A stretch of DNA of 64,000 nt from Distichodus sexfasciatus. Taxonomy: Eukaryota > Chordata > Actinopteri > Characiformes > Distichodontidae. Where the stretch lies: contig JAVGVS010000054.1 in assembly GCA_032718565.1 (NCBI GenBank), positions 954,812-1,018,811 of the forward strand, written 5' to 3'. The notes beneath the pieces were generated by a model, which worked only from the letters and a program-made list of their open reading frames with translations, was not told where the DNA came from and did no database searches. Of this stretch, positions 46,703 through 57,672 are shown in pieces; the stretch's first letter is position 1; each line of letters opens with the position of its first letter. The translations under genes and the position numbers were made by a program.

Positions 46703-46795
46703 GGGCAGTTGGAAGTGTAACGGTTAGGGCCTGTGATTCGAGGGAAACCAGCTCAGATCCCAGCCTGGTAAAGGTACCACTGAGGTACTCACTAA
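46703..46795 (+). mobile_element. SINE family A, 5' fragment
   Basis: GGGGCAGTTGGAAGTGTAAC, CTCAGATCCCAGCC, GGTAAAGGTACCACTGAGGT; the 3' two-thirds are absent. Confidence 0.78.
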
Positions 46796-47214
46796 GGAAA
46801 GATTAGATTTTAGGTTTTTATTATTACATTTTTGTATATTTTGAGAAAGTCTCAGGCCATGCTTCCTCGTATGACTTATGACGTATGAGCGTGGAGAAAG
46901 TTGCACTAACCACAGACCTAAAATCTGATTAGATTCTCATCATCATCCGTCCTGTTTTATCACGAAGGCAAAACTTTAAAGCCGGATCTGCTTGATGTGT
47001 GCTGGAAGTAGTAGTTGTGATTCTGCGGCAGCATGAGGATCAGTGTACCTGTCAGAGTGGATTTAGGGAGGAGAGACCGGTCCTGAGTCCAGTCTTTGAT
47101 CAGCTTTGTGTAAACCTCTTGAAGTAATCTTTAAAAAATAATGCAGTGTTTGTTGAACACTATTCACACAAGCATGCTTGTTTTACTGTCTTTTTGAGGA
47201 CACATATTTATTTT

Positions 47215-47405
47215 TACATTTACGTTAGCATTTAGCAGGCGCTCTTATCCAACTTGTAACTTCTTCATTTTAGGGACAGTCCCTCTGGGGCAACTTGGGC
47301 TTAAGGGTCTTGCTCAGTGACCGAATGATTGTAGTGCTGGAGTTAGGATTTAAACCTACAGCCTCTTGGTTCAGAGGCGAGTATCTTAACCACTAGACCG
47401 CCATC
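47215..47405 (-). mobile_element. tRNA-derived repeat, family C
   Basis: TTAGCAGGCGCTCTTATCC, CTGGGGCAACTTGGGCTTAA, and the head complement TATCTTAACCACTAGACCGC. Resembles a common fish SINE whose tail ends in the AAGCGTCTGCTAAAT motif. Confidence 0.72.
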
Positions 47406-47469
47406 ACGCCGTTATTAATGTCTAATAACCTGTATGTAATGATTTGCGAATCTTAAGCCTCGTCAAAAC

Positions 47470-48342
47470 TAGGGATGCACCGATCCAACCTTTTCAGTTC
47501 CTATACCGATGCTGAAACTTTGGGTTTGGGTATCGGCCGATCACGAGTACCGACCCGATACCAGTTTTGTTTTGGTTTTTTTAAACCTTTACAGCCCCAA
47601 GACAATTTGGGACGTTTGTCTATACCTTTGTTTTTAGGCTTATTATAGTGTTTGTGTAAAAGTTAGCCATACATGCCTTATGTTGTTGTGTTAAGGACAT
47701 AAGGACAGTGTCTGTTTTATTGGATTGTACAGTTTACGGTTAGTACCAGGCAGAAACACTTCTTTATCCATTTGGAATCCATCTGGATATAGAATAAAAT
47801 TATTTGTTAACAAATAATACCTCTTTCTATATTTATTTTTTTACTCTCTAACACTATAAAATGTAAATAAAATGTTTTTCTGATTAACTGACTCATTTTG
47901 GATTCGTTTTTGACATGATGGCGTTCCACATGAGAGTCGTATGGCATGATGGCGTTCCACACAATGACGCTACGAACTGACGTCTCGGAATAAACAATGA
48001 AAACACAGAGCAAACGCTGTATTGTGAGTAGAATTGGAACTGAAACTGGAACGCTTTAGTGAATGTCGGACTTTGCTGTGAGAGACGCGCGCACGTCTTT
48101 CGCCTAGAATCGCGTATAATTAGCTTTTGGGGTTGTAGTGTGCTGTGGTGCTTGTTCTGCTCATTGTCATTTCTGTATGTAGGGATTAGAGCAAATGTCG
48201 AACGAATTGAGCGTGTGCGCATACACAAATGTAGAGAAACCTACAATTTACAGATCGACTCTATGCCACCGATACCCGATCCAGCTATTTGAGTCGTTAT
48301 CAAACCGCTGTCTGATCCACGTGTCGGATCGGCGCATCCCTA
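47470..48342. mobile_element. hAT-like non-autonomous element, 873 bp
   Basis: Starts TAGGGATGCACCGATCC and ends GGATCGGCGCATCCCTA, inverted with one mismatch in 17. Flanks GTCAAAAC (47462-47469) and GTCATAAC (48343-48350) are an 8-bp target duplication with one change. No transposase. Overlapping open frames on both strands, up to 111 codons, show nothing recognisable. Confidence 0.88.
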
Positions 48343-48350
48343 GTCATAAC

Positions 48351-49669
48351 CTCACATTCTGCAAGCTTAAGCCAATTTTAGTTTTAACTTTAGCCTCACT
48401 AAGCACGCTTACATATTTAAATGAGCTTTTCTTAGAACTACAAAAAAATGTAATTATAATCAAGTAGGGTTTTTCTTTTTTTGGTGATAATAAATACAAC
48501 AAATGTGCTGAGAGAGAGAAAATGAGAGAGAGACTGAGAATACTGGAGTATCTGTACTGATGACTTTAATAAAACCTGGCAGTAATTAATTAGGGCTGCA
48601 TTTCTAAAAAGCATCATAGCACGAAGATCATCTTTATTCAGCAGAGCAAGTGCCACTCTGAGCTTCTGGGAGGCTTTTTGGACGGCAGCCCAGTAGGCTA
48701 ACCGAAGACAGTGCTAGCATTACTCAAAGGGTAAGTTGTTGTCATTTTGCGTGTGCCTTGTAGGCATTTTCCAGCCTTCCAGGAGCTCCCGAATATTTCG
48801 AATTTCAAAAAGATTTTTACATTTTGTCTAAATTCGGAATATTCTATGAGCCTTACATTTTCTCCAGCAGCAGTTGCTCCAGAGATACTGTCACTGTACT
48901 GCAGTTAGTAAAAGGCAGTCTCTTTTGATATGAAGGGTCGGCTAAAAGCTATAAGTGAGCCTGATCTAAAACCTCTGTCTCTCAGCGTATGTTCTTTATT
49001 ACATAAGTTAATATTAAACAAAATAAATATCATGAGATTTTTTTAAGCCTTTGCCAATCATCTGAAAAAACGTTTTTATTTGCCACTTATTTATTCAGGA
49101 AACTGGAACATGCTCCATACACGCTAATGTTAAATGTTCAGTCCAGTGGTCCCCAAATGGATCCTTCTCGAGCAAGCGATATATCTGGCCCCTCGCGTCA
49201 CATTAGCAACAAACGTAAACAGACATGTGCGCTCCCTATGGCCATCTGTGCTTAGCGATCTCCACCTCAGTAGGTTGACATTTCCGCTAGTCATTAAGAG
49301 TGAGTGAAATCTTAATGATAACAGTTGTGATAACACTAACCATCTTTAAACTTACTGGACATTATATTCATTCCTCTGTGTGTGAAATTATAATTTAGAG
49401 TAATTCCGCATTCAAAAACTGAAGTAATTGTGTAAAAACTCTTTAATTACATTATTCATGATGTAGACACGCGTTAGCGCTCGCAACTCTCATATGGAAC
49501 GCCATCAGGCACAAAAACGTAGTTTGTTGGGAGATGTGACGTGAATTTGTCGGCCCTCAGCCTGACGTGCTTTACATAATCTGGTCCTCAAGGAAAGACA
49601 TTTGGGGAACACTGGTTTAGTCTGTATTTCCATGCAGGGTTATGGAGCTGTCCGTGGTGCTGAACACTC
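48351..49669. other. No gene recognised
   Basis: Unassigned AT-rich sequence; no obvious family match. Confidence 0.5.
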
Positions 49670-50335
49670 TCACTGTCTATTGCACTTCTCTCCTAGCGTC
49701 TGCCAGTGCCTATTTTTAATACAAACAGGATGAGCGTCAGCATTTAGAGCGCTAGGCACCTTGAGCAGAAAAAAGACGTTGGTGGCTCAGAGCACTTCAA
49801 GTTGAAATCTGTTCAACCTTTAGAAGAGTGCTGCGCTCGTCAATGTCACTTCTCTATTGTTGGTCAGTCAAAATCGAGGAAGGCGCAGGACATACACAGT
49901 CAAGAACTCACTGCAAATGGCGATGTATGTGGAACAGCTGGAGAAGCTCATTTTGGCTTTAGTTACACAGTTTGAATAACTACAATTATGTGATCAAACC
50001 CCTAATAGACAGACAGACAGACATGTGGATGTATGGATGGATGGATGGATAGATAGGCAGGTAGATGGTGGTACTCTCCCAGCTGTTTTCTTGCACGGTT
50101 TTTCTCATGCCCCCAGTATCTGCATCTTGAAGATGTGAGTATCTAGTTCAATCGCTGACACTAACACCAAGATGTGATTTCTCTCCATTGTAAAGATAAT
50201 CTCTTTTACGTTGGCTAAACTACCGATCTCAAAGGAACATGTTACAACGTTTACATGAAATAGGAACAAACTGAATTATCTGATGACGCTTTCCGTAACT
50301 TAGCAACAACAACTGCTGAGGGAAGCGCCGATAAT
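49670..50335 (+). repeat. Dispersed repeat D, copy 2
   Basis: Aligns with 19385-19890 but carries extra sequence at about 49990-50110, including GACA and GGAT tetranucleotide repeats. The shared central and right parts prove common origin; the two ends are not defined. Confidence 0.65.
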
Positions 50336-50635
50336 GCGCCAGAGTTCACCAGTCATGTCCAGGCAACACTTCCTTTTCTGTTGCCTGTAAATTTTAATTG
50401 TTCTCATCCACATGCTTACTAATCACTTCATGCAACCACGATCGCCCTTTGATGAAGTTTCTAACTCTGAAACATTCGAGGACATAAACTTTGTTCCAAC
50501 TTTGTAGATCCTGAGCTAAGATACATATGTAATTATGCTGAAAATAAGCTGCCTGAAATTAACATATCCAACTAGAACCATGGATCATGTCCCTTATCTT
50601 CACACCACAGTTACTAGAATGCAGTTCTGCACACA

Positions 50636-50820
50636 CTCAGACACACACACACACACACACGCTCTCACACAGAGTCAGGTTCAATGAGAGAATTGATGAC
50701 AGTGCTGAAGGGCAAAAACTGCAGCAGTGCATAGAATCAGAAATCACACATCATACATCTTTCACACACACACACACACACACTCACATACGCACACACA
50801 CACACACACACACTCACACT
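50636..50820. repeat. Two CA microsatellites
   Basis: (CA)n at 50640-50660 and 50764-50815, the second interrupted by CTCACATACG. Confidence 0.9.
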
Positions 50821-51821
50821 GCACCAAGCTTTGGTGCTTTGTGACTTGACTTGTGTATTAGTATAAATCTACTGCCATGCATAGATTAAAGGTTCCTTTT
50901 GGTTGCGTGCTGTTTGCTACAAATATATTTTGTTTTGAAGCTTATTAAGACCAGCACCATGCATATTTTATGTCTATATTTCAGATATGTTCTGTTATAT
51001 TAAACCCATGTGAGTAGGTGTGTTATTTGTGACTTTGATTGCCTTTCTCTTTGAAACTACATCAATTTAGCGTCTACGCACAGAACTCAGAACATCTGTC
51101 AAATCAAAGATGGCCTGCTGTGTTTCTCTTTGACTCCCTCTCTGATACGGGCTGTGATGGAGGCTGTTTGTTTCAGGTTTTGCTGCATTTAGAGATGAGA
51201 GACGAGAGTCAGACAGGCTTTTGTTTGGCAGCTCTGCAGTTACAATAGCAGCTCACACAGACAAAGCCAAACAAGAGGAAAAGCTGAAGGAGGGCACGGA
51301 ATGAGCACACAGAAAGAATTAAATACACACTCACATCTACATACACATTGTTTTATATCTTGCCTTCTGTCCATCAGCACCAGGTCAGTAAGTAACACTC
51401 GCTGACTGACCGCTTTATTATAAACGTCTGCATTTAACCTCCACTTACTGGCCACATAATTGGATACTTACACTTCATAAGTGCACATTACAGGAGTACA
51501 ATCACGGGCAGTAACTCATCTCCTGCCATCCACAATCTCACAGTGACCTTCTACATTATTCAGCATTGGTTAGTTTCTGACCACAGGGCCCCAGTGGACT
51601 GCAATGGACCATTGAGTGTTACTTTGCCTGCGTGTGTAAGACACAGCAACTTTGTTAGGGTCAGTTCTGTATTGTTCTGTGTTGCGCTAAATATTCAATT
51701 AACAGTCACACTGTGGTTCCATCTATTTGTGAAGTGCTAGATGAAGGCTAGCAGGAGTTGTGCATGGCAGCTGATGAGCTACACAGCGTTATAGTTCATA
51801 AAATAAAAAAGACATAAAAAT
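50821..51821. other. No gene or repeat recognised
   Basis: Intron-like sequence with frames under 72 codons. Confidence 0.5.
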
Positions 51822-52008
51822 TATTCATTCAGAACAGCTTAATCCTTATCGGGGGCGCGTGGGGTCCGGAGCTTATCCAGGGAACTACAGGCACAATGCA
51901 GGGACCAACACACCACAGAGCGCACACACTCACACAATCACACTCCCATTCACACCTTACGGGGCCAATTTAGAGTCACCAATTAACCTACAGTGCATGC
52001 TTTTGGAC
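51822..52008 (-). mobile_element. DANA-like SINE, family B, head lost
   Basis: TTATTCATTCAGAACAGCTT to CAGTGCATGCTTTTGGACAG; it runs straight into a GATG/GATA array. Confidence 0.8.
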
Positions 52009-52276
52009 AGACGGACGGATGAATTGGCGGCTGAATGGATGATAGATAGACAGACATGTGGATGGATGGATGAATGGATGGATGGAGTGATGAACAGAAT
52101 AGATAGTCTGACTGTCTACCTGTTTATCCATGTTATTGCTAGATAGACACATGTGGATGGATGGATGGATGGATGGATGGATAGACAGGGATAGATTGGC
52201 GATTGAACAGATGAATGGTTGATAGATAGACAGATGGATGGATGCACGGATGGATGGATGGATGGATGGATAGATG

Positions 52277-52357
<81 letters not shown>

Positions 52358-52402
52358 GTGGGTGGGTGGATGGATGGATGGATAGATAGATAGATGGATG
52401 TA
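52009..52402. repeat. GATG/GATA tetranucleotide array
   Basis: GGAT-rich and imperfect from 52009, a pure (GATA)n core of about 20 units at 52276-52357, then GGTG and GGAT units. Minus-strand frames of Ile, Tyr, Leu and Ser repeats are artefacts. Smaller GGAT/GACA arrays lie at 50005-50070 and 53137-53295. Confidence 0.93.
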
Positions 52403-54579
52403 CGTCTCTGGGTCATTTGTTCCCACAGAGCTGAAGACTGTTTATAGTCAGATACATTTCATTACCCATTCACTGGTATTACTTTTGCATTAACATCACA
52501 TCCACCATTATCCCTACTCCACGGTGGAGTTACTGTGATGTCACTGGTCTTTGTACACGGGACACGTTGTTTGTGAGGAAAATATGTTCTTGTCAACTGT
52601 TCTAATGGAGCTGCATTTAGGTCCATTACTCTTAAAGCACTTCCACAAACATGCTGGCTTTAGGCAGTGCTGCTCATTATTACAGCACTGTACTCTCATG
52701 CATATTTAATGAGTGATTTTCTCAGGCTAATGCATGATTATGTATTTGGAGGATGTTTTGGTGTGAAGTACGTCTTCCGAGATTTGTGCAAGTTTGATAT
52801 CGGCTGTAAATGGAACTCAGTCTAGTCTGGAGCTAACAGTGGAGGTGAAAAAGGGGGCCATTAGCACTTATGGATACATCAAATAGACCCTCCGGCCCTT
52901 TCTTTCTCAAGGTTTATCATAATGGATAAGTAGAAAGAGGCGAGAAGAGAGAGAAAGAGAGTGAGGAAGGGAGCAAATAGATGTAGAGAAGGGTGTGAGA
53001 CTGACAGAAAGAACCCCCAAAGTTCACGGCTAGGACACAAGCTGTATACAGAGCCTTATGAGGCATGACATCCATCAGCACTGTGAGCTCAGTACAGACA
53101 CACAGACAAACACACGGAGGGGTAGACACACACACAGATGGATGGATAGACAGACAGACAGACTGAAGGATGGATTGATGGATGGATGGACAGATAGATA
53201 GACAACAGAGATAGAACGTCAGACTAATAGCTAGATAAACTCAGGCCGGGTGAATAGATGGATAGCCAGGTGGACAGATGGACAGACAGACAGAGACAAA
53301 TATGGAGGTTTGGTTCAAAGGTGGGAAGGTGCTGAACTAGCAGCTGTACATATTTCTAACTTTTTAGAAACTTTTTACTTACTTTCATTTTATATTTTTC
53401 TCTGATACTCACTAGCTACACAGCAACTGTGTTCTTACACGAAAGCTTCTTCTCAGGTCTGCATGACTTTTTACCATGTGAGTGTCTGTTCCAGAACCGA
53501 CCCGTTTCACAAAAAGCGTTTCACAACTTTTAACCTTTACTGACTACAGACATGAGCTACATCCTTCGCACAATTTGAATGAAGGGACGAGAGAGTTTTG
53601 TTGCAGTTTTGTTCTGTTCTTCATTAAGATGTTTATGTTTGTTTAGCGGTTCCACCATTAAAGTCATTTATGGATTTAACAGGATTAGTTGTTAATATAC
53701 CAACTCAGTTACTAACAACAGATTTATTTGATCACTCGGGGAGCAGGATTAATATTACTACCCACTGGAATATAAACATGCGGAGGCGTTAATATGCCAT
53801 CATGGAAGAGAATGGTTTTATGAAGCACCGTACTGCTTGTGTGTGTGTGTGTGTGTGTGCCTACAGCACATGGATGGGTGGATTGTTTCTTGAGCATTGT
53901 CAGTATTTCACAGTTGAGCTTTTCTTTAATGTTTTCTGCTGATAGTGAAATTTCTCATCAGTCGCCGCCTCATTTCAGTCTCTCCATGTTTCGGCCCATT
54001 GTATTTCCCATCTTCCTCTCCACGTGAAAAGACTCGACAAAAGCACTATTAATAGTTTTGAACAAATGCAATTTAACTTGCTTTTTGTGAAATCTTAAGC
54101 TTGCCTCCCTTTTCCCTCCTAAACACAGCGCTGGGTGTAGAACTGGGTCTTATCTCTCTCATTTCTGGCTTTGTTCAGTTTCCTGCTGCAGAAAGCACGT
54201 CGAGCCCAGTGCGTATAATTGTGTTTTCTCCATTTGAAACTGTTGTGTTTAGCATTGTAGAGTCTGAATACGCTAATTGGCGCACTTCTGGCATTCATTC
54301 TGGAAATAGCTTCATGCGTTGCTGGCCTCATTGGTGAGAGCTGCTGCCTGTGTACTGATGGAGGCGACTGGCGATGTGATGGGGTGGAGTTTACGGGGAG
54401 AGCAGAGCTCCTGACCAACAAACTCCTTTATTAGTTTAGTCATACACTCGTTATGCTTTGTAGGTTTATACAAATGATGAGTCACATCAGATTAAATGTA
54501 GACTGTGTTATAAAGATGATTGTTTAAAGTGTGCGTGTATGCACCTTGATGTCACATGTTTTTTTTATGGGATCATTTG
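52403..54579. other. No gene recognised
   Basis: A repeat-poor 2.1 kb except GGAT/GACA repeats (53137-53295) and (GT)n at 53838-53858. A 100-codon minus frame (54119-54421) faces a 78-codon plus frame; neither has a recognisable domain. Confidence 0.5.
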
Positions 54580-54652
54580 CACATATGTCAGAAAAATGCC
54601 TAATATCTGCCCCCGATAATCTGTCCGGCAGAAAATCGGTTGACCCTTAGTG
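54580..54652 (+). mobile_element. Family R right-end fragment
   Basis: AATGCCTAATATCTGCCCCC and AAAATCGGTTGACCCTTAG match the right end of the 42005 copy. The rest is absent. Confidence 0.65.
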
Positions 54653-54868
54653 TTTTGACCTTGGACTTGGTGCGAGTGTTTGTCTGTGTTGGTTTGTTTT
54701 TTTGTGTCCATGTGGTGTGTGTTGGCTTTGGTGTTGGTGCATATGCTTCCATGTGCTGCTGTGTGCTTGTGTGTGTGTGTGTGTGTGTGTTTAACTTTGC
54801 AGTTAGGCAGGGCAAAAGCTCCCCAGGGAGACAATCTGTAGAAACAAGCTGGACATGTATTAATGCCA
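54653..54868. other. Intron sequence before the pyrimidine tract
   Basis: GT-rich with (GT)n at 54769-54790. No exon. Confidence 0.55.
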
Positions 54869-54869
54869 G

Positions 54870-54915
<46 letters not shown>

Positions 54916-55323
54916 TCTTCTCCTACGTTCCCTTTATTTTCTTCCTTTTTACCCCCTCTTCTGACCTTTCCCTCTTTCTTCTTCATCTCTGTCCCTCTGT
55001 CTCTCTCTCCGTTCACTATATCTTTCTCCCTCTTTTTCATTCTCTCCCCCTCCTCTCTCTGTGTCTGTCTCTCTCTCTCTCTCTCTCCCTCTCTCTCCCT
55101 CTCTATTCTCAATCTCTCTCACCCTTTCTTTCCCTCACCTTTTCTCTTCTGTCTTCTTGCTCTTGCTCTCTCTTTCTCTCCTCCTCCCTCCTCTCTTCTC
55201 CCTCTCTCTCTTCTTCATATCCTCCTCTCTTCCCTCCTTCCTCCCTCTCTCCACCTCTCTGTTCTCCATCTCTTTCACTGTCTCATCTTTTTTGTCTCTC
55301 TCTCTCGCTCTCGCTCTCTGCAG
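54869..55323 (+). repeat. CT-rich tract forming an oversized polypyrimidine tract before the Kv4 exon
   Basis: About 455 bases of nearly pure C and T, starting with a (CT)n run at 54870-54910 and continuing as mixed CT, CCT and TTC blocks directly into the CAG acceptor. A normal polypyrimidine tract is 15-40 bases. Candidate branch-point adenines lie in TTTCACTG near 55277 and CTCATC near 55283, about 40-47 bases before the exon. It gives long open frames on both strands made only of Ser, Leu and Pro or Arg and Glu; these are not genes. Confidence 0.9.
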
Positions 55324-55492
55324 GTACGGGGACATGGTGCCAAAGACGATAGCGGGCAAGATTTTCGGTTCGATCTGTTCTCTGAGCGGTGTCTTGGTGA
55401 TTGCGCTGCCCGTTCCCGTCATCGTCTCCAACTTCAGTCGCATTTACCATCAGAACCAAAGAGCCGACAAGCGCCGGGCGCAGAAAATGCAG
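55324..55492 (+). CDS. kcnd2/kcnd3: Internal exon of a Kv4 (Shal/KCND) voltage-gated potassium channel
   Basis: The exon encodes 56 complete codons plus the last base of a glycine codon. It starts YGDMVPKTIAGKIFG, which is the end of the TxGYGD potassium selectivity filter and the turn into S6. The S6 helix follows, with the PVP hinge (LPVPVIV, residues about 28-34) that bends the activation gate. It ends with the juxtamembrane cytoplasmic stretch SRIYHQNQRADKRRAQK and then MQ. These segments are characteristic of Kv4 channels, which carry A-type current in neurons and heart. Splice signals agree: CAG sits just before base 55324 after a long pyrimidine tract, and CAG/GTCAGA follows at 55493. 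Entry is after two bases of a codon and exit is on a codon boundary. Mammalian Kv4.1, as I recall it, reads RRAQQK here, so RRAQK favours Kv4.2 or Kv4.3; I cannot separate those two. The preceding exon (N-terminus to pore) and later exons are outside the window or were not found. Confidence 0.95.
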
Positions 55493-55689
55493 GTCAGATC
55501 GGCTTCCTCTCTCGCTCTCTCTCGGCGCTCTGGGTGGGGTCCAGACGGCACGGGCGTCGCTGTGTTCCCGTGGGGGTGAGGAGGAGGAGCTCGACACTCT
55601 CCCTCGGGGGAGCAGATGTGAGGCGCAGGGCAAGAGATGGCTTACTTACACCTGAGCATTGTGGGGTCAAATGTGTATTGGCGGATATT

Positions 55690-56320
55690 GCCAAATATGG
55701 CCTACTTCATTTTTTCCATCTTACATTATGCAAAAGATATTTTGGGGGAATTATTTATTCCATAAAACCTTTTTTTTTTCATTTTGCATCATGCAAAACT
55801 ATGTTTGGAAAATGATTTATTGCCTAAAAGTTTTTTGCAACATAGTATTTTTTATTAAGCATTACACAAATATATATATTTGAGGAATGATTTATACTCT
55901 TAAAAAATTCAGTTTTTGCAGCATTCTTTTTTGCATTATGCAAGATATATATTTTTGGATGTGATTTATACCCTAAAACCCTTAAATGAGTTTTATTTTC
56001 CAATATGCAATATATACTTTGCATGCAAATGAATAACTCACTCTAGAACCCCCAAACAAATTTGTGCAATACACAGTATGTTTTATGGAAAATTTGTATC
56101 CTAAAATCTTCAGGTGAATTTTGGTCCACACATATTAATTGTTTTAATGTTGCATTTTCTTAAACAGTATTTATTCCTTAAAACGTTCAGAGAATTTTTT
56201 TTAACACTTTCATTTTGCAAAAATGAATAAAAATATGTATGTTTTTGTTCCTTTCTGGATTATGCAAACATATTTGTAAAACTATTTATATCCTAAACAC
56301 TTTTGCAACACACAGTGAGT
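55690..56320. repeat. AT-rich degenerate tandem array in the intron after the Kv4 exon
   Basis: At least six diverged units of about 65-130 bases follow each other. Each carries some version of TTATGCAAAATAT, then GGAAATGATTTAT, then CCTAAAAC, then a T-rich run ending TTTTGCA. Starts are near 55724, 55789, 55855, 55935, 56066, 56160 and 56265. Several units contain ATGCAAA, and one has a perfect octamer ATGCAAAT near 56024. No coding potential is seen. Confidence 0.7.
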
Positions 56321-57002
56321 ATGTAGTTGCACTGCAGTAGCGCTGTAATAACTTCATAATGAGCATCTCTGCATCTGTTTCCACACCACATTCACACCTG
56401 GCTGCTCCAACATGAATGGACATTTAGATGCAAGTTTGTCTGTGTGACATTCTTTAAGCACCGAGCAACAGACAGCAGGCAACACATAGCAGCAGCAGGG
56501 TTGGAATTGATCTGAACCGGCCTGGCGTCAGTGGAATCGTCACGGCTCTTTTCTGAGAGGGTTTTAAGGAGCTCGTTAAGGCAGCAGGAACATGACAGAG
56601 CCATGGAGATGAGGTCGTATATTAACGTTAGCCGAGCTGTTTGAGCTGCCGTTAGACGACAGCGGGTCACTCGGGCGTCCGCTAATGAGGTTAAGAAAGG
56701 AGATGTGATTAGCAGTAGCAGCAGCAGCAGCAGTAACGCTCTCCTTTAAGCTCACATCCTCCATCACCGCCCACCACAATCACAAGGGAGTAAATCACCT
56801 CCATTTCTTTATGTTGACTGTGTGTCTCTCTCTCACCCACACACTCTCTGAGGTTTCACATTTACTTTTTTTGTATTATTACTAAAAGATAAAACTTTTC
56901 TTTCAAAACATTTAAAATGTCCTCACAAGGCTACAAATTCCAGGTTTTCCTGGAAATTTAGGTTCACATGCCTAAAAACATCCCATGGGGCGCAATAGGA
57001 AC
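56321..57002. other. Repeat-free intron segment
   Basis: 56390-56790 has even composition, a short CAGCAG run at 56717-56735 and AT-rich homeodomain-like cores (GCTAATGAGG, ATATTAACG). Two minus-strand frames of 67 and 92 codons have no domain. It could be a regulatory element; that is inference. Confidence 0.4.
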
Positions 57003-57090
57003 CTAATGGTGGTAGTGCTGGAGGTAGGTTTCAAACTCACAACCTCATGGCCCAAAGGCGAGTATCCTAACCACTAGACCACCACATTCT
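57003..57090 (-). mobile_element. Family C head fragment
   Basis: AGTGCTGGAGGTAGGTTTCA, GCGAGTATCCTAACCACTAG, ACCACCA. Body absent. Confidence 0.65.
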
Positions 57091-57156
57091 ACAGCATCTT
57101 CACAAAGTTATTTTATTGAACAGTCAGGTCTTTACAAAATCAAACCCTGCAATCTA

Positions 57157-57210
57157 AACACACACACACACACACACATACACACCTCTCTCATACACAC
57201 ATACACACAG
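57157..57210. repeat. CA microsatellite
   Basis: (CA)n with CTCTCTCATA interruption, adjoining repeat G copy 3. Confidence 0.9.
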
Positions 57211-57415
57211 TCTTGTACAACTGTCTTTGTGAGGACTTTCCATAGACTCCCATAATGACTAGATGTATATAGTTGAATAGCTAACCCTAATCCTAACCTT
57301 AACCTCAGTAACCAATAGCACATTGTTTGCCTCTTTTTGCTTCTTAAATAAAACATGCACATTTTCTGTGGTCATTTATCCTCATGGGGACCTCTCAAAT
57401 GTCCCCACAAAGCCA
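57196..57415 (-). repeat. Repeat G, copy 3 (reverse)
   Basis: Reverse complement of copies 1 and 2: CTTTCCATAGACTCCCATAA, CCTAATCCTAACCTTAACC, GGGGACCTCTCAAATGTCC. It abuts a (CA)n run at 57157-57210, the complement of the GT flank of the other copies. Confidence 0.8.
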
Positions 57416-57462
57416 TAAAAAGCAATAAAAGTGATTTTAGGGGACAAAAAGGCCCAAAAAGT

Positions 57463-57672
57463 TCCCCGGTTCAAATCCAAGTAAAGGTAAAGATACCACT
57501 GAGGTACTCATTAGCAAGGTATCATCCCTAAGCACTGCTCCCGGGTGCTGCCCATGTTAGCTGCCCACTGCTCCTTCATGGATGGGTCAAATGCAGAGGT
57601 TACATTTGGTTTGGGTGCACTGTGTACTGTGCTGTGGTGTGTTCACAATGACAATCACTCACTTTCACTTGT
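57463..57672 (+). mobile_element. SINE family A, head truncated
   Basis: CCGGTTCAAATCC to CAATCACTCACTTTCACTTG. It separates repeat G copy 3 from the family H relic. Confidence 0.82.

Noticed and set aside
51988..52416. 142-codon Ile/Tyr/Leu/Ser-repeat frame
   Set aside because: Translation of the GATA/GATG array.
55061..55579. 172-codon frame that includes the Kv4 exon
   Set aside because: Only 55324-55492 is coding. The upstream part is the pyrimidine tract before a CAG acceptor, and the downstream part follows a GT donor.
54640..55815. 391-codon open frame across the CT tract and Kv4 exon
   Set aside because: It is open only because CT repeats encode Ser/Leu/Pro. It passes the Kv4 exon in a different frame, so it is not the channel protein.
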